A stretch of 64,000 bases of DNA from Streptomyces griseoviridis (GTDB taxonomy: Bacteria; Actinomycetota; Actinomycetes; Streptomycetales; Streptomycetaceae). Shown here in pieces: positions 53,469 to 62,524 of this stretch; the stretch's first letter is position 1; every line of letters begins with the position of its first letter. The notes under the pieces were generated by a model. The model made no database searches and had not been told where the DNA came from. It saw only the letters and a program-made list of their open reading frames with translations. The stretch covers positions 5,359,501-5,423,500 of the forward strand of contig NZ_CP029078.1 in assembly GCF_005222485.1 (NCBI RefSeq). The letters run 5' to 3'. Made by a program: the position numbers and the translations under genes.

Positions 53469-53491
53469 TTGTCAGTGGCATGGTGCACGGT
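53469..53491 (+). promoter_or_regulatory. Variant DNA-damage promoter of the MoxR operon
   Basis: TTGTCAGTG (53469-53477), eight bases, then CACGGT (53486-53491). The upstream element is a perfect match and the -10 has one changed base (C for T at the first position). It faces away from the SWIM promoter, with 37 bp between the two TTGTCAGTG elements. Confidence 0.65.
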
Positions 53492-53533
53492 GGTCCCAGA
53501 TCCGAACCGGCCGAGCTGGAGGGGGCCTCAGCC

Positions 53534-54730
53534 ATGTCTGTGTCCACAGAACCGACATCCGCCGAAGCACGTGGGAGCGGCTCCGCGCCCGCGAATCCGA
53601 CGAGCGGCACCGCTCCGTCCCCGACCCCGCGGGCGGCGGACGGGACCGGGGCGGAGGTGCTGCGTCCGCACGCCGAGGACGCCTTCGCCGGTGAACTGGC
53701 CGCACTCGCCGCGCAGGACGACCGCCCGCGCCCGGTCCGCTGGAAGCTGTCGCCGTGGGCGGTGGCGACCTACCTGCTCGGCGGCACGCTGCCCGACGGC
53801 ACGGTGATCACACCGAAGTACATCGGCCCGCGCCGCATCGTCGAGGTCGCCGTCACCACCCTCGCCACCGACCGCGCCCTGCTCCTGCTCGGCGTCCCGG
53901 GCACCGCCAAGACCTGGGTCTCCGAACACCTGGCGGCGGCGGTCAGCGGCGACTCGACGCTCATCGTCCAGGGCACCGCCGGCACCCCCGAGGAGGCGAT
54001 CAGGTACGGGTGGAACTACGCGCGGCTGCTCGCCCACGGACCCAGCCGTGACGCCCTGGTGCCCAGCCCGGTGATGCGCGCCATGGCGGAGGGCATGACC
54101 GCCCGGGTCGAGGAGCTGACCAGGATCCCGGCCGACGTCCAGGACTCGCTGATCACGATCCTCTCCGAGAAGACGCTCCCGATACCCGAGCTGGGCCAGG
54201 AGACGCAGGCGGTGCGCGGCTTCAACCTGATCGCCACGGCCAACGACCGCGACCGCGGGGTCAACGACCTCTCCAGCGCGCTGCGCCGCCGCTTCAACAC
54301 GGTCGTGCTGCCGCTGCCGGAGAGCGTCGAGGCCGAGGTGGACATCGTCGCGCGCCGCGTCGAGCAGATCGGCCGCTCGCTCGACCTGCCGGGCGTGCCG
54401 GACGGCGCCACCGAGATCCGCCGGGTCGTGACCGTCTTCCGCGAACTGCGTGACGGCGCCACGTCCGACGGCCGCACCAAGCTGAAGTCGCCCAGCGGCA
54501 CGCTGTCCACGGCCGAGGCGATCTCCGTCATCACCAACGGCCTCGCGCTGGCGGCGCACTTCGGCGACGGCGTGCTGCGCGCCGGGGACGTCGCCGCGGG
54601 CATCCTCGGCGCCGTCGTCCGCGACCCGGCGGCCGACCGGGTCGTCTGGCAGGAGTACCTGGAGGCGGTCGTCCGCGAGCGCGACGGCTGGACGGACTTC
54701 TACCGCGCCTGCCGCGAGGTGAGCGCGTGA
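53534..54730 (+). CDS. MoxR-type AAA+ ATPase
   Basis: A 398-residue ATPase. Walker A is LLGVPGTAKTWV, sensor 1 is NLIATANDRDRGV, and the arginine finger region is SALRRRF. The C-terminal lid ends in the helical LALAAHFGDGVL region. MoxR ATPases work with VWA-domain partners as chaperones that insert cofactors or activate complexes. ATG 53534 has GGAGGGGG 8 nt upstream. A divergent damage-type promoter lies 40-65 bp before it. It is followed after 30 bp by the DUF5682-type gene. Confidence 0.92.
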   Translation: MSVSTEPTSAEARGSGSAPANPTSGTAPSPTPRAADGTGAEVLRPHAEDAFAGELAALAAQDDRPRPVRWKLSPWAVATYLLGGTLPDGTVITPKYIGPRRIVEVAVTTLATDRALLLLGVPGTAKTWVSEHLAAAVSGDSTLIVQGTAGTPEEAIRYGWNYARLLAHGPSRDALVPSPVMRAMAEGMTARVEELTRIPADVQDSLITILSEKTLPIPELGQETQAVRGFNLIATANDRDRGVNDLSSALRRRFNTVVLPLPESVEAEVDIVARRVEQIGRSLDLPGVPDGATEIRRVVTVFRELRDGATSDGRTKLKSPSGTLSTAEAISVITNGLALAAHFGDGVLRAGDVAAGILGAVVRDPAADRVVWQEYLEAVVRERDGWTDFYRACREVSA

Positions 54731-54760
54731 CCGGCGGCCCGGGGAACGGAGGTGGTGAAC

Positions 54761-57523
54761 ATGCCGGACGCGACGAACACGACGAACACGACGGGCGCGG
54801 GGGACACGGCGAACTCGGCGACCTCAGTGGCAACTGACGGGAGCGCGGGCGTGGTTGGCCGGCCGCTGCTGCTCGGGGTGCGGCACCACGGGCCAGGGTC
54901 GGCGCGCGCGGTACGGGCGGCGCTGGAGGCGGCACGGCCACGGACCGTGCTCATCGAGGGGCCGCCCGAGGCGGACGCGCTGATCCCGCTGGCCGCCGAG
55001 GCGGAGATGCGCCCGCCCGTCGCGCTGCTCGCCCACGCGGTCGACGATCCGGGACGCTCGGCCTTCTGGCCGTTCGCCGAGTTCTCCCCGGAGTGGGTCG
55101 CCCTCCGCTGGGCCCTGGAGCGGGGAGTCCCGGCCCGGTTCATCGACCTGCCCGCGACCCACACCCTGGCCTGGGAGAAGGCCGACGAGGCCGGCCCCGA
55201 GGAGGGGACAGGCGCCGACTCCGAGGAGGGGACAGGCGCCGGCTCCGGGGCGGATGGCGACGTTCACTCCGAGGCGGGGGGCGGCGATGGTTCCGGCGGC
55301 GGGGACGGCGTTGGGCGGGTCCGCCTCGACCCGCTCGCCGTCCTGGCCGACGCCGCCGGGTACGACGACCCCGAGCGCTGGTGGGAGGACGTCGTCGAGC
55401 ACCGGGGACCGGCGGACGGTGACGCGCTCGCGCCGTTCCTCGTCCTGGAGGAGGCCATGGGCGCGCTGCGGGAGGTGTACGGCAGCGGCGGCCACGAGCG
55501 GGACCTCGTCCGCGAAGCCTATATGCGGCTCCAACTGCGTGCCGCGCAGCGCGAGTTCGGGGTGGACGGCGTGGCCGTCGTGTGCGGGGCCTGGCATGTG
55601 CCCGCGCTGCGGTCGCGGCCGTCCGTGGCCGCCGACCGGGCCCTCCTGAAGGGGCTGCCCAAGGTCAAGACCGACATGACCTGGGTGCCGTGGACCCACC
55701 GCAGGCTGGCGCGGGCCAGCGGCTACGGCGCGGGCATCGCCTCGCCCGGCTGGTACGGCCATCTGTTCGGCGTGCGGGACCGGCCGGTCGAGCGGTGGAT
55801 GACCAAGGTCGCGGGACTGCTGCGGGACGAGGACCGGATCGTGTCCTCGGCGCACGTCATCGAGGCGGTCCGGCTGGCGGAGACGCTCGCCTCGATGCGC
55901 GGTCGCCCGCTGCCCGGCCTCGGCGAGACGACCGACGCGGTACGCGCGGTGATGTGCGAGGGGTCGGACGTCCCGCTGGCCCTGGTGCACGACCGGCTGG
56001 TGGTCGGGGACGTCATGGGAGAGGTGCCCGAAGGGGCGCCCGCGGTGCCGTTGCAACGCGACCTCGACCGGATCCGGCGCAGGCTGCGGCTCAAGCCTGA
56101 GGCGCTGGAGCGGGAGATAGAGCTCGACCTGCGCAAGGAGATCGACGCCGAGCGCGGCAGGCTGCTGCACCGGCTGCGGCTCCTGGGCGTCGACTGGGGC
56201 GAGCCGGTGGCCTCGCGGGGCAGCACGGGCACCTTCAGGGAGACCTGGCGACTGCGCTGGGAACCGGAGTCGGCGGTGCGGGTCGCCGAGGCCGGGGTGT
56301 GGGGCACGACGGTGCTCGCCGCCGCCACGGCCAAGGCGGAGGCGGACGCCGTCGCCGCGCCCGGCCTCGCCGAGGTCACGGGTCTGGCCGAGCGCTGTCT
56401 GCTGGCCGAACTGCCCGACGCGCTGCCCGTGGTGATGCGGGTCCTCACCGACCGCGCCGCCCTCGACACCGACGTCGGGCAGCTCGCCCAGGCGCTTCCG
56501 GCCCTGGTCCGCTCCCTGCGCTACGGCGATGTGCGTGGCACCAAAACCGGCGCGCTGGCGGAGGTGGCCGCGGGACTCGCCGAGCGGATCTTCGTCGGCC
56601 TGCCCCCGGCCTGCGCCGCCCTCGACGCCGACGCCGCCGAGGAGATGCGCCGCCATGTCGACGCGGTGCACGGAGCGGTCGGTCTGCTCGGCGACACGGG
56701 AGGTGCGAGTGGGACCGGCGGTGCGCATGGGACCGGCGGTGCGCATGGGATGGGCGGTGCGCATGGGACGGAGGGTGAGGACAGCGCGAGTGGTCCTACC
56801 CAGGCGGAAGGCGCCGGTGGGGCGGAAGGCGGAGACGGCGCCGGTGTGGCCGGCGGGGCGGAAGACGCGGGCGGCGGAGGCAGTGGCGTCGACGGGGGCG
56901 CGTTGCGGGCGCGGTGGCGCGGGGTGCTGCGGGTGCTGTGCGCGCGGGACACCGTTCCCGGGGTGATCCGCGGCCGGGCCGTCCGACTGCTGCTCGACGA
57001 AGGGGAGTTGGCGTCCGAGGAGGCGGCGCGGCTCATGGGCCTCGTGCTGTCGCCCGGCACCGCGCCCGCGGACGCCGCCGCGTGGATCGAGGGGTTCGTC
57101 GGCGGCGGCTCGGGCGGCGGGATGCTCCTCGTCCACGACGAACGGCTGCTCGGCCTGGTCGACGCCTGGCTGACGGCGGTGCCCGCGGAGGCGTTCACCG
57201 ACGTACTGCCGCTGCTGCGGCGCACGTTCTCCGCGTACGAGTCCGGGGTGCGTCGCACCCTCGGCGAACTGGTCAAGCGCGGCCCAGGCCGCACCGGGCG
57301 GACGACGACCACCGCGCAGGGCGTCCCGGGCTTCGCCCCCGACCTCGACCCCGGACGCGCGGACGCCGTACTGCCGGTCGTGCGGCTGCTGTTGGGACTG
57401 ACCGCCGGGGGAGCGGACGGAGAGAGAGAAGAAGGCGGGAGCGGAGAGGGCGACGGAGACGGCGCCGGGGCGATGGTGCGGGTGGAGAGCGGTGACGGCG
57501 GCTTGATGGGGGTGGAGACATGA
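54761..57523 (+). CDS. DUF5682-family protein of the MoxR-VWA cluster
   Basis: A 920-residue protein. The N-terminal part has GVRHHGPGSARAVRAAL and LIEGPPEADALIPLA, a His-rich and Glu-containing pair of motifs that resembles TraB/TIKI-type metallo-hydrolase folds (an inference). Two inserted Gly/Glu/Ser-rich segments lie near residues 150-185 and 650-720, the second with GGAHG repeats. The remainder is helical. Family members occur next to MoxR and VWA genes; the biochemical role is unknown. ATG 54761 follows GGAGG by 8 nt. The stop overlaps the VWA start as ATGA. Confidence 0.82.
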   Translation: MPDATNTTNTTGAGDTANSATSVATDGSAGVVGRPLLLGVRHHGPGSARAVRAALEAARPRTVLIEGPPEADALIPLAAEAEMRPPVALLAHAVDDPGRSAFWPFAEFSPEWVALRWALERGVPARFIDLPATHTLAWEKADEAGPEEGTGADSEEGTGAGSGADGDVHSEAGGGDGSGGGDGVGRVRLDPLAVLADAAGYDDPERWWEDVVEHRGPADGDALAPFLVLEEAMGALREVYGSGGHERDLVREAYMRLQLRAAQREFGVDGVAVVCGAWHVPALRSRPSVAADRALLKGLPKVKTDMTWVPWTHRRLARASGYGAGIASPGWYGHLFGVRDRPVERWMTKVAGLLRDEDRIVSSAHVIEAVRLAETLASMRGRPLPGLGETTDAVRAVMCEGSDVPLALVHDRLVVGDVMGEVPEGAPAVPLQRDLDRIRRRLRLKPEALEREIELDLRKEIDAERGRLLHRLRLLGVDWGEPVASRGSTGTFRETWRLRWEPESAVRVAEAGVWGTTVLAAATAKAEADAVAAPGLAEVTGLAERCLLAELPDALPVVMRVLTDRAALDTDVGQLAQALPALVRSLRYGDVRGTKTGALAEVAAGLAERIFVGLPPACAALDADAAEEMRRHVDAVHGAVGLLGDTGGASGTGGAHGTGGAHGMGGAHGTEGEDSASGPTQAEGAGGAEGGDGAGVAGGAEDAGGGGSGVDGGALRARWRGVLRVLCARDTVPGVIRGRAVRLLLDEGELASEEAARLMGLVLSPGTAPADAAAWIEGFVGGGSGGGMLLVHDERLLGLVDAWLTAVPAEAFTDVLPLLRRTFSAYESGVRRTLGELVKRGPGRTGRTTTTAQGVPGFAPDLDPGRADAVLPVVRLLLGLTAGGADGEREEGGSGEGDGDGAGAMVRVESGDGGLMGVET

Positions 57524-58836
57524 CAACGGAGCCTATGGCGGCGGCACGATCGGGTGACGGGAGCGACCGGGCCGGCGGAGTCGGTGGAGTCGACGGGAGA
57601 GACCGGGCCGGCGGAGTCGGCGAAGTCCACGGGACGGACGGGGGCGGATTCGCCGACCGGAGCCTCGGGAGCGACGTGGACGACGTCGCGCGGGAGCGGT
57701 TGCGGCGCTGGCGGCTCGTGCTCGGCGGAGAGGCGGCCGACGGCACCGGATGCGCGCTGACCGGGAAGGACGTCGCGATGGACGGGGCGCTCGCGGCGCT
57801 CTACGGCAACGGGGAGGAGAAGGGGCGCAAGCGGGCCGGACGGGACAGGTCGGCGGGGCTCGGGGCGTCGGCGCCGTCCGTGGCGCGCTGGCTCGGGGAC
57901 ATCCGGACGTACTTCCCGTCCTCCGTCGTCCAGGTGATGCAGCGGGACGCCATCGACCGGCTCGGGCTGTCCACGCTGCTCCTCGAGCCGGAGATGCTGG
58001 AGGCGGTGGAAGCCGACGTCCATCTCGTCGGCACGCTGCTCTCCCTCAACAAGGTGATGCCGGAGACGACGAAGGAGACGGCGCGGGCGGTGGTGCGCAA
58101 GGTCGTCGAGGACCTGGAGAAGCGGCTCGCCACCCGCACCAGGGCCACCCTCACCGGCGCCCTCGACCGCAGCGCGCGCGTCAGCCGGCCGCGCCACCGC
58201 GACATCGACTGGAACCGCACCATCGCGGCCAACCTCAAGCACTACCTGCCCGAGTACCGAACGATCGTGCCGGAGCGGCTCATCGGGTACGGGCGGGCCT
58301 CGCAGTCCACCAAGAAGGAGGTCATCCTCTGTATCGATCAGTCGGGATCCATGGCGGCGTCGGTGGTGTACGCCTCGGTGTTCGGAGCGGTGCTCGCCTC
58401 CATGAGGACGATCTCCACGCGACTCGTCGTCTTCGACACGGCGGTGGTCGACCTCACGGATCAGCTGGACGATCCGGTCGACGTCCTGTTCGGCACGCAG
58501 TTGGGCGGCGGCACGGACATCAACCGGGCGCTGGCCTACTGCCAGTCGCAGATCACCCGGCCCGCGGACACGGTGGTCGTCCTGATCAGCGACCTCTACG
58601 AGGGCGGCATACGGGACGGGATGCTCAAGCGGGTGGCGGCGATGAAGGCGTCGGGCGTGCAGTTCGTGGCGCTGCTCGCGCTCTCCGACGAAGGGGCGCC
58701 GGCCTACGACCGCGAGCACGCGGCCGCGCTGGCCGCGCTCGGGGCACCGGCCTTCGCCTGTACGCCCGACCTCTTCCCGGAGGTGATGGCGGCGGCGATC
58801 GAGAAGCGGCCACTGCCGGTTCCGGAGAGCGTCTGA
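57520..58836 (+). CDS. VWA-domain protein of the MoxR cluster
   Basis: A 438-residue protein. After a Gly/Asp-rich leader and a helical N-terminal domain (LGDIRTYFPSSVVQVMQRDAI) comes a von Willebrand A domain with a complete metal-binding MIDAS: ILCIDQSGSMAASVVY, the Thr in GGGTDINRAL, and the Asp in VLISDLYEGG. VWA proteins act as the substrate-binding partner of MoxR ATPases. The start overlaps the upstream stop (ATGA), so the two are translationally coupled and likely work together. Confidence 0.9.
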   Translation: MTTEPMAAARSGDGSDRAGGVGGVDGRDRAGGVGEVHGTDGGGFADRSLGSDVDDVARERLRRWRLVLGGEAADGTGCALTGKDVAMDGALAALYGNGEEKGRKRAGRDRSAGLGASAPSVARWLGDIRTYFPSSVVQVMQRDAIDRLGLSTLLLEPEMLEAVEADVHLVGTLLSLNKVMPETTKETARAVVRKVVEDLEKRLATRTRATLTGALDRSARVSRPRHRDIDWNRTIAANLKHYLPEYRTIVPERLIGYGRASQSTKKEVILCIDQSGSMAASVVYASVFGAVLASMRTISTRLVVFDTAVVDLTDQLDDPVDVLFGTQLGGGTDINRALAYCQSQITRPADTVVVLISDLYEGGIRDGMLKRVAAMKASGVQFVALLALSDEGAPAYDREHAAALAALGAPAFACTPDLFPEVMAAAIEKRPLPVPESV

Positions 58837-59151
58837 GCGCTCCCTGGACGCCCTGGACGCCCTGGACACCCTGACACTCCGGTATCCCGACGCCCCCGGT
58901 CCGCAGGTGATTTGTCGACCTGCTGACTGGGGGCACGGGCCCAAACACGGACATGGCTACCCATCGGTAACGGCGGGCTTGCGCACCCTCGGGAGGGTCG
59001 TGCGAGGCTGAGCCCGCACCCTGGTCTTCTGACGTCTCGGATCGTCTCCGATCATCTTCGGGCCGTCTCCGATCGTTCTCCATCGTCTTCTACGTCTTCT
59101 ACGTCTTCGGCGTCTTCGGCGTAGTTCGTCCCACTGGAGGGTCCGCCCGCC
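58837..59151. repeat. Gene-free region with 9-bp tandem repeats
   Basis: CCCTGGACG is repeated from 58842 to 58868 (three units, the last slightly changed), just after the VWA stop. CGTCTTCTA/CGTCTTCGG is repeated four times at 59084-59119. A bulged hairpin (about 58977-59008) lies between them. I see no gene. The region should hold a promoter for the next gene, but none is clear. Confidence 0.6.
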
Positions 59152-60198
59152 TTGACCTCGACAGCCGCTCTCTCCGGTGCCGTGGCGCGCGTGCGGCGCG
59201 TGGCGGCGGGACGGCGTGTGCTGTATGTCGCCCTCCTGGTGGGCGGGTTGTTCGCGCTGGGGTTCCTCTGCGGGGAGCAGGCGCGGGCGGCGGACGGGCC
59301 TGTGATGCCGCACGCCGTCGAAGGGGCCGGGCCGCAGACGACCGACGCGCCCGCCAGGCCGACCACGCTCCCCACACCCACACCCAAACCCACACCCACG
59401 CCCGCACCGTCACCGGCACGGCCGTTGCCGTCGTCGCCGGTCGGCGATGCGGTGACCACGGTGCTGGACGGGTTGGCGGAGGTCACGGGAGCGGTCACGG
59501 CGGGGGTGACCACCGGGATACCCCCGCTGTCGTCGCTCCCCGCACTCCCCGCACTTCCCGGGCTCCCCGCACTTCCCGGGCTCCCTGGGCTCCCTTCCCT
59601 GCCCGGCCTCCCCGCGTGGCCCACCCTCCCGACGCCGCCGTCGGAGTCGACGCCGCCGACGTTGCCGTCACCGCCCGGCCTCCCGTCGTCGCCCTCGTTG
59701 CCGGCGCCGTCCGAGCCGCCGACCCTGCCCACCTCGCCGAGCCTCCCCGCGCTTCCGTGGCTTCCGGGACTGCCGGGACAGGCCCCGTCGGTGTCGCAGC
59801 CGCAGGCCGGTGATCCGGGGCGCGTGGCGGGGGAGCGGCACGGGCACCCGGCGTCGGCCGGTGCCGAGGGACGTCAGGTGGCGTACGGGCCGGTTCTCGC
59901 GGTCGGCGGCGGTGACACGGCGCGGCGGGTGGCGCGGGACGGTGGGCACCGGGGCGCCGGTGCCGAGTACGCGCCGGTCCGGCGGGCGCCCGGCGGGGCC
60001 CCGGGCGGGGAGCCGGGTGGTGCGTTGGGCAGCCGTGCGGTCGTCGACGGCGCCGGTTCACGGCAGTCGCACGGTGACGCGCATGCCGTCGTCGTGGACC
60101 GTCTCGCGCCGGTGCGGTTGGTGCCCGGTGCTGCCGCGCGGCACGACGTGGCCGAGATCCGGAACCGGTACCGGGACATTCCCGTCTCCCCCGCTTAG
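59152..60198 (+). CDS. Secreted or membrane-anchored proline-rich repeat protein
   Basis: A 348-residue protein with one N-terminal hydrophobic segment (VLYVALLVGGLFALGFLCG) that could be a signal or anchor. A Thr/Pro segment (TPTPKPTPTPAPSPA) follows, then a Leu-Pro-Gly repeat region (PALPGLPALPGLPGLPSL and similar) of about 80 residues, and a C-terminal Gly/Ala/Arg-rich region. No domain is recognised. TTG 59152 is chosen: GGAGGG lies 10 nt upstream and a hydrophobic N-terminus follows. The repeats suggest an extended wall-spanning protein, but this is inference. Confidence 0.62.
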   Translation: MTSTAALSGAVARVRRVAAGRRVLYVALLVGGLFALGFLCGEQARAADGPVMPHAVEGAGPQTTDAPARPTTLPTPTPKPTPTPAPSPARPLPSSPVGDAVTTVLDGLAEVTGAVTAGVTTGIPPLSSLPALPALPGLPALPGLPGLPSLPGLPAWPTLPTPPSESTPPTLPSPPGLPSSPSLPAPSEPPTLPTSPSLPALPWLPGLPGQAPSVSQPQAGDPGRVAGERHGHPASAGAEGRQVAYGPVLAVGGGDTARRVARDGGHRGAGAEYAPVRRAPGGAPGGEPGGALGSRAVVDGAGSRQSHGDAHAVVVDRLAPVRLVPGAAARHDVAEIRNRYRDIPVSPA

Positions 60199-60294
60199 GG
60201 CAGGCATTTCTTCTCGCCCGGCGTCCTGTCGGCCGACCTCGACCACCCGTTCCGCTCGCGCGGGCCGGGCCGAGGGCGGGCGGGGACGTCGGAA

Positions 60295-60804
60295 ATGCCC
60301 CGAACCCCTTCGCGAGCCAAGGATCTGACGTACGCCATGAACGACGACATCCGCCTGAACGACGGTCTCCGCCAGAACGTCAGCCCCCGCGCCGACTTCG
60401 GCCCCCGCCTCCACGACGCCCCCCGCCTCCACGACGTCCCCCGCCTCCACGACGCCCCCAGCCTCCACGACGGCCCCCGCCTCGACGACAGCCGTCGTCG
60501 CTCCAAGGGGACCGCCGCCGCCCAGGTCATCCTGGGTGCCAGAGCCGCTCGGGCCGCCCGCGCGGTCGTCTCGGACGTGATGACGACGACGGCGCAGGCA
60601 CCGGCACAGGCACAAACACCGGAACCGACGAAGACCCCGACGAGGACACCGACCCTCGCGCCCGCCGAGGGCGCCCCCGCCCCCGGCCCCCGCCCCGGTC
60701 TCGGCCTCAAGGGCATAGCCGCCGCCCGGGTCATCCAGGCCACCCGTGCCGCCCGCGCGAAGGCCCCCGGCGGCCAGACGCCGGCGCCCCGCCCTCGCGG
60801 CTGA
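60295..60804 (+). CDS. Small repeat-containing protein of unknown function
   Basis: An ORF of 169 codons, possibly starting at ATG 60337. It contains about four copies of a six-residue unit (PRLHDA type, encoded by an 18-bp repeat around 60400-60480) and an internal duplication: KGTAAAQVILGARAARAARA and LKGIAAARVIQATRAARAKA. GC is high at third positions in this frame. Ribosome sites are weak for both starts. It may be a real basic, helical protein, but an overlapping antisense frame is also open, so strand is not certain. Confidence 0.45.
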   Translation: MPRTPSRAKDLTYAMNDDIRLNDGLRQNVSPRADFGPRLHDAPRLHDVPRLHDAPSLHDGPRLDDSRRRSKGTAAAQVILGARAARAARAVVSDVMTTTAQAPAQAQTPEPTKTPTRTPTLAPAEGAPAPGPRPGLGLKGIAAARVIQATRAARAKAPGGQTPAPRPRG

Positions 60805-61033
60805 CCCTCGCGCCCGCCCCTCCCTCTCCCGCGATCCCTCCCCGCGATCCATCCCCCCCGCGATCCATCCCCCGCGATCCCCCCGCGATCGACCTCCACC
60901 TCCCAGAAGCTCCGTGAGCCCGGTCCGGGTGGGCGAAAGCCGTCGTTCCGCCCGGTTCGGCAGGTCGCGGAAACGAGCGCGGGGTCCCCCTGGGGTGGGG
61001 ACCCCCGCTCCGGCCCCTCGGGGCTGCGCCAGA

Positions 61034-61068
61034 GGGCCTCACCGGGTCGACCCCACCCGGTGAGGCCC
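61034..61068 (+). terminator. Hairpin terminator upstream of sucC
   Basis: A perfect 14-bp stem (61034-61047 with 61055-61068, 7-nt loop) followed by TT. A second hairpin (GGGGTCCCC at 60981-60989 pairing with GGGGACCCC at 60997-61005) precedes it. Both lie in the gene-free region 60805-61314, which also has CCGCGATCC-type short repeats near 60840-60890. Confidence 0.75.
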
Positions 61069-61177
61069 TTCCCCGGGGCCGCCGAACCGGCACGGCGTGC
61101 CAGCTCGCGCGGCATCATGTGACAGGTATCACCGCTCAGGTGTGACTCGCGATTTAGGGGCCTCCTTAAACCAGAGA

Positions 61178-61183
61178 TAACCT
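61178..61183 (+). promoter_or_regulatory. Candidate -10 of sucCD
   Basis: TAACCT lies about 130 bp before sucC in an AT-richer stretch, with TTTAGG (61153-61158) as a weak -35 at 19 bp. A long leader would result. Confidence 0.35.
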
Positions 61184-61314
61184 GCGAGGCGGACATGCCG
61201 CGCCCTCGGACACCGTGTGCGCTTCCCCTGTGACCCATGCGGACGTCACGTTGCCCTTCGCGGCACGCCCACGCATCCAACGAACCGCGAGATCACTGAT
61301 AGGGACGGAAGCGC

Positions 61315-62496
61315 GTGGACCTGTTCGAGTACCAGGCGAGGGACCTCTTCGCCAAGCACGATGTACCGGTGCTGGCCGGTGAAGTCATCGACACGCCTGA
61401 GGCGGCGCGCGAGATCACCGAGCGTCTGGGCGGCAAGTCCGTCGTCAAGGCGCAGGTGAAGGTCGGTGGTCGCGGCAAGGCCGGTGGCGTCAAGCTGGCC
61501 GCCTCCGCGGACGAGGCCGTCGCGCGGGCGACGGACATCCTCGGCATGGACATCAAGGGCCACACGGTCCACAAGGTGATGATCGCCGAGACCGCCCCGG
61601 AGATCGTCGAGGAGTACTACGTCTCCTTCCTCCTCGACCGTGCCAACCGCACGTTCCTCTCCATCGCGTCCGTCGAGGGCGGCATGGAGATCGAGGAGGT
61701 GGCTGCCACCCGACCGGAGGCCGTCGCCAAGACCCCGATCGACGCCATCGACGGTGTGGACGAGGCCAAGGCCCGCGAGATCGTCGCGGCGGCCAAGTTC
61801 CCGGCCGAGGTCGCCGACAAGGTCGCCAACGTCCTCGTCAAGCTGTGGGACACCTTCATCAAGTCGGATGCCCTCCTCGTCGAGGTCAACCCGCTCGCGA
61901 AGGTCGCCTCCGGTGAGGTTCTCGCGCTCGACGGCAAGGTGTCGCTCGACGAGAACGCCGAGTTCCGGCACCCCGAGTACGAGGAACTGCACGACAAGGA
62001 CGCGGCCAACCCCCTTGAGGCCGCGGCCAAGGCCAAGGGCCTCAACTACGTCAAGCTCGACGGCGAGGTCGGCATCATCGGCAACGGCGCGGGTCTCGTC
62101 ATGAGCACCCTGGACGTCGTCGCGTACGCCGGTGAGAACCACGGTGGCGTCAAGCCCGCCAACTTCCTGGACATCGGCGGTGGCGCCTCCGCCCAGGTCA
62201 TGGCGAACGGCCTGGAGATCATCCTCGGCGACCCGGACGTCCGGTCCGTCTTCGTCAACGTCTTCGGTGGCATCACCGCCTGTGACGAGGTCGCCAACGG
62301 CATCGTGCAGGCCCTGAAGCTCCTCGAGGACCGCGGCGAGAAGGTCGAGAAGCCGCTCGTCGTCCGCCTCGACGGCAACAACGCCGAGCTGGGCCGCAAG
62401 ATCCTCACCGACGCCGCCCACCCGCTGGTGCAGCGTGTCGACACGATGGACGGCGCGGCTGCCAAGGCTGCCGAGCTGGCCCACGCAGCCAAGTAA
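61315..62496 (+). CDS. sucC: Succinyl-CoA synthetase beta subunit
   Basis: A 393-residue ATP-grasp subunit of succinate-CoA ligase, a citric acid cycle enzyme that makes ATP or GTP from succinyl-CoA. The grasp domain starts [15 protein letters not shown]; it has [18 protein letters not shown] (nucleotide contact), [11 protein letters not shown] and the C-terminal [18 protein letters not shown] and [12 protein letters not shown] segments. GTG 61315 is preceded by GGGACGGAAG. The alpha subunit follows after 28 bp, so this is a two-gene operon. Confidence 0.97.
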   Translation: MDLFEYQARDLFAKHDVPVLAGEVIDTPEAAREITERLGGKSVVKAQVKVGGRGKAGGVKLAASADEAVARATDILGMDIKGHTVHKVMIAETAPEIVEEYYVSFLLDRANRTFLSIASVEGGMEIEEVAATRPEAVAKTPIDAIDGVDEAKAREIVAAAKFPAEVADKVANVLVKLWDTFIKSDALLVEVNPLAKVASGEVLALDGKVSLDENAEFRHPEYEELHDKDAANPLEAAAKAKGLNYVKLDGEVGIIGNGAGLVMSTLDVVAYAGENHGGVKPANFLDIGGGASAQVMANGLEIILGDPDVRSVFVNVFGGITACDEVANGIVQALKLLEDRGEKVEKPLVVRLDGNNAELGRKILTDAAHPLVQRVDTMDGAAAKAAELAHAAK

Positions 62497-62524
62497 GCAC
62501 TCAGGACGAGGACACCAACACACC

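Noticed and set aside
60195..61280. 361-codon minus-strand frame over the small repeat protein
   Set aside because: Ser/Arg/Trp-rich composition is typical of an antisense frame. The plus frame has better codon use. It cannot be fully excluded, so the plus-strand gene is given low confidence.
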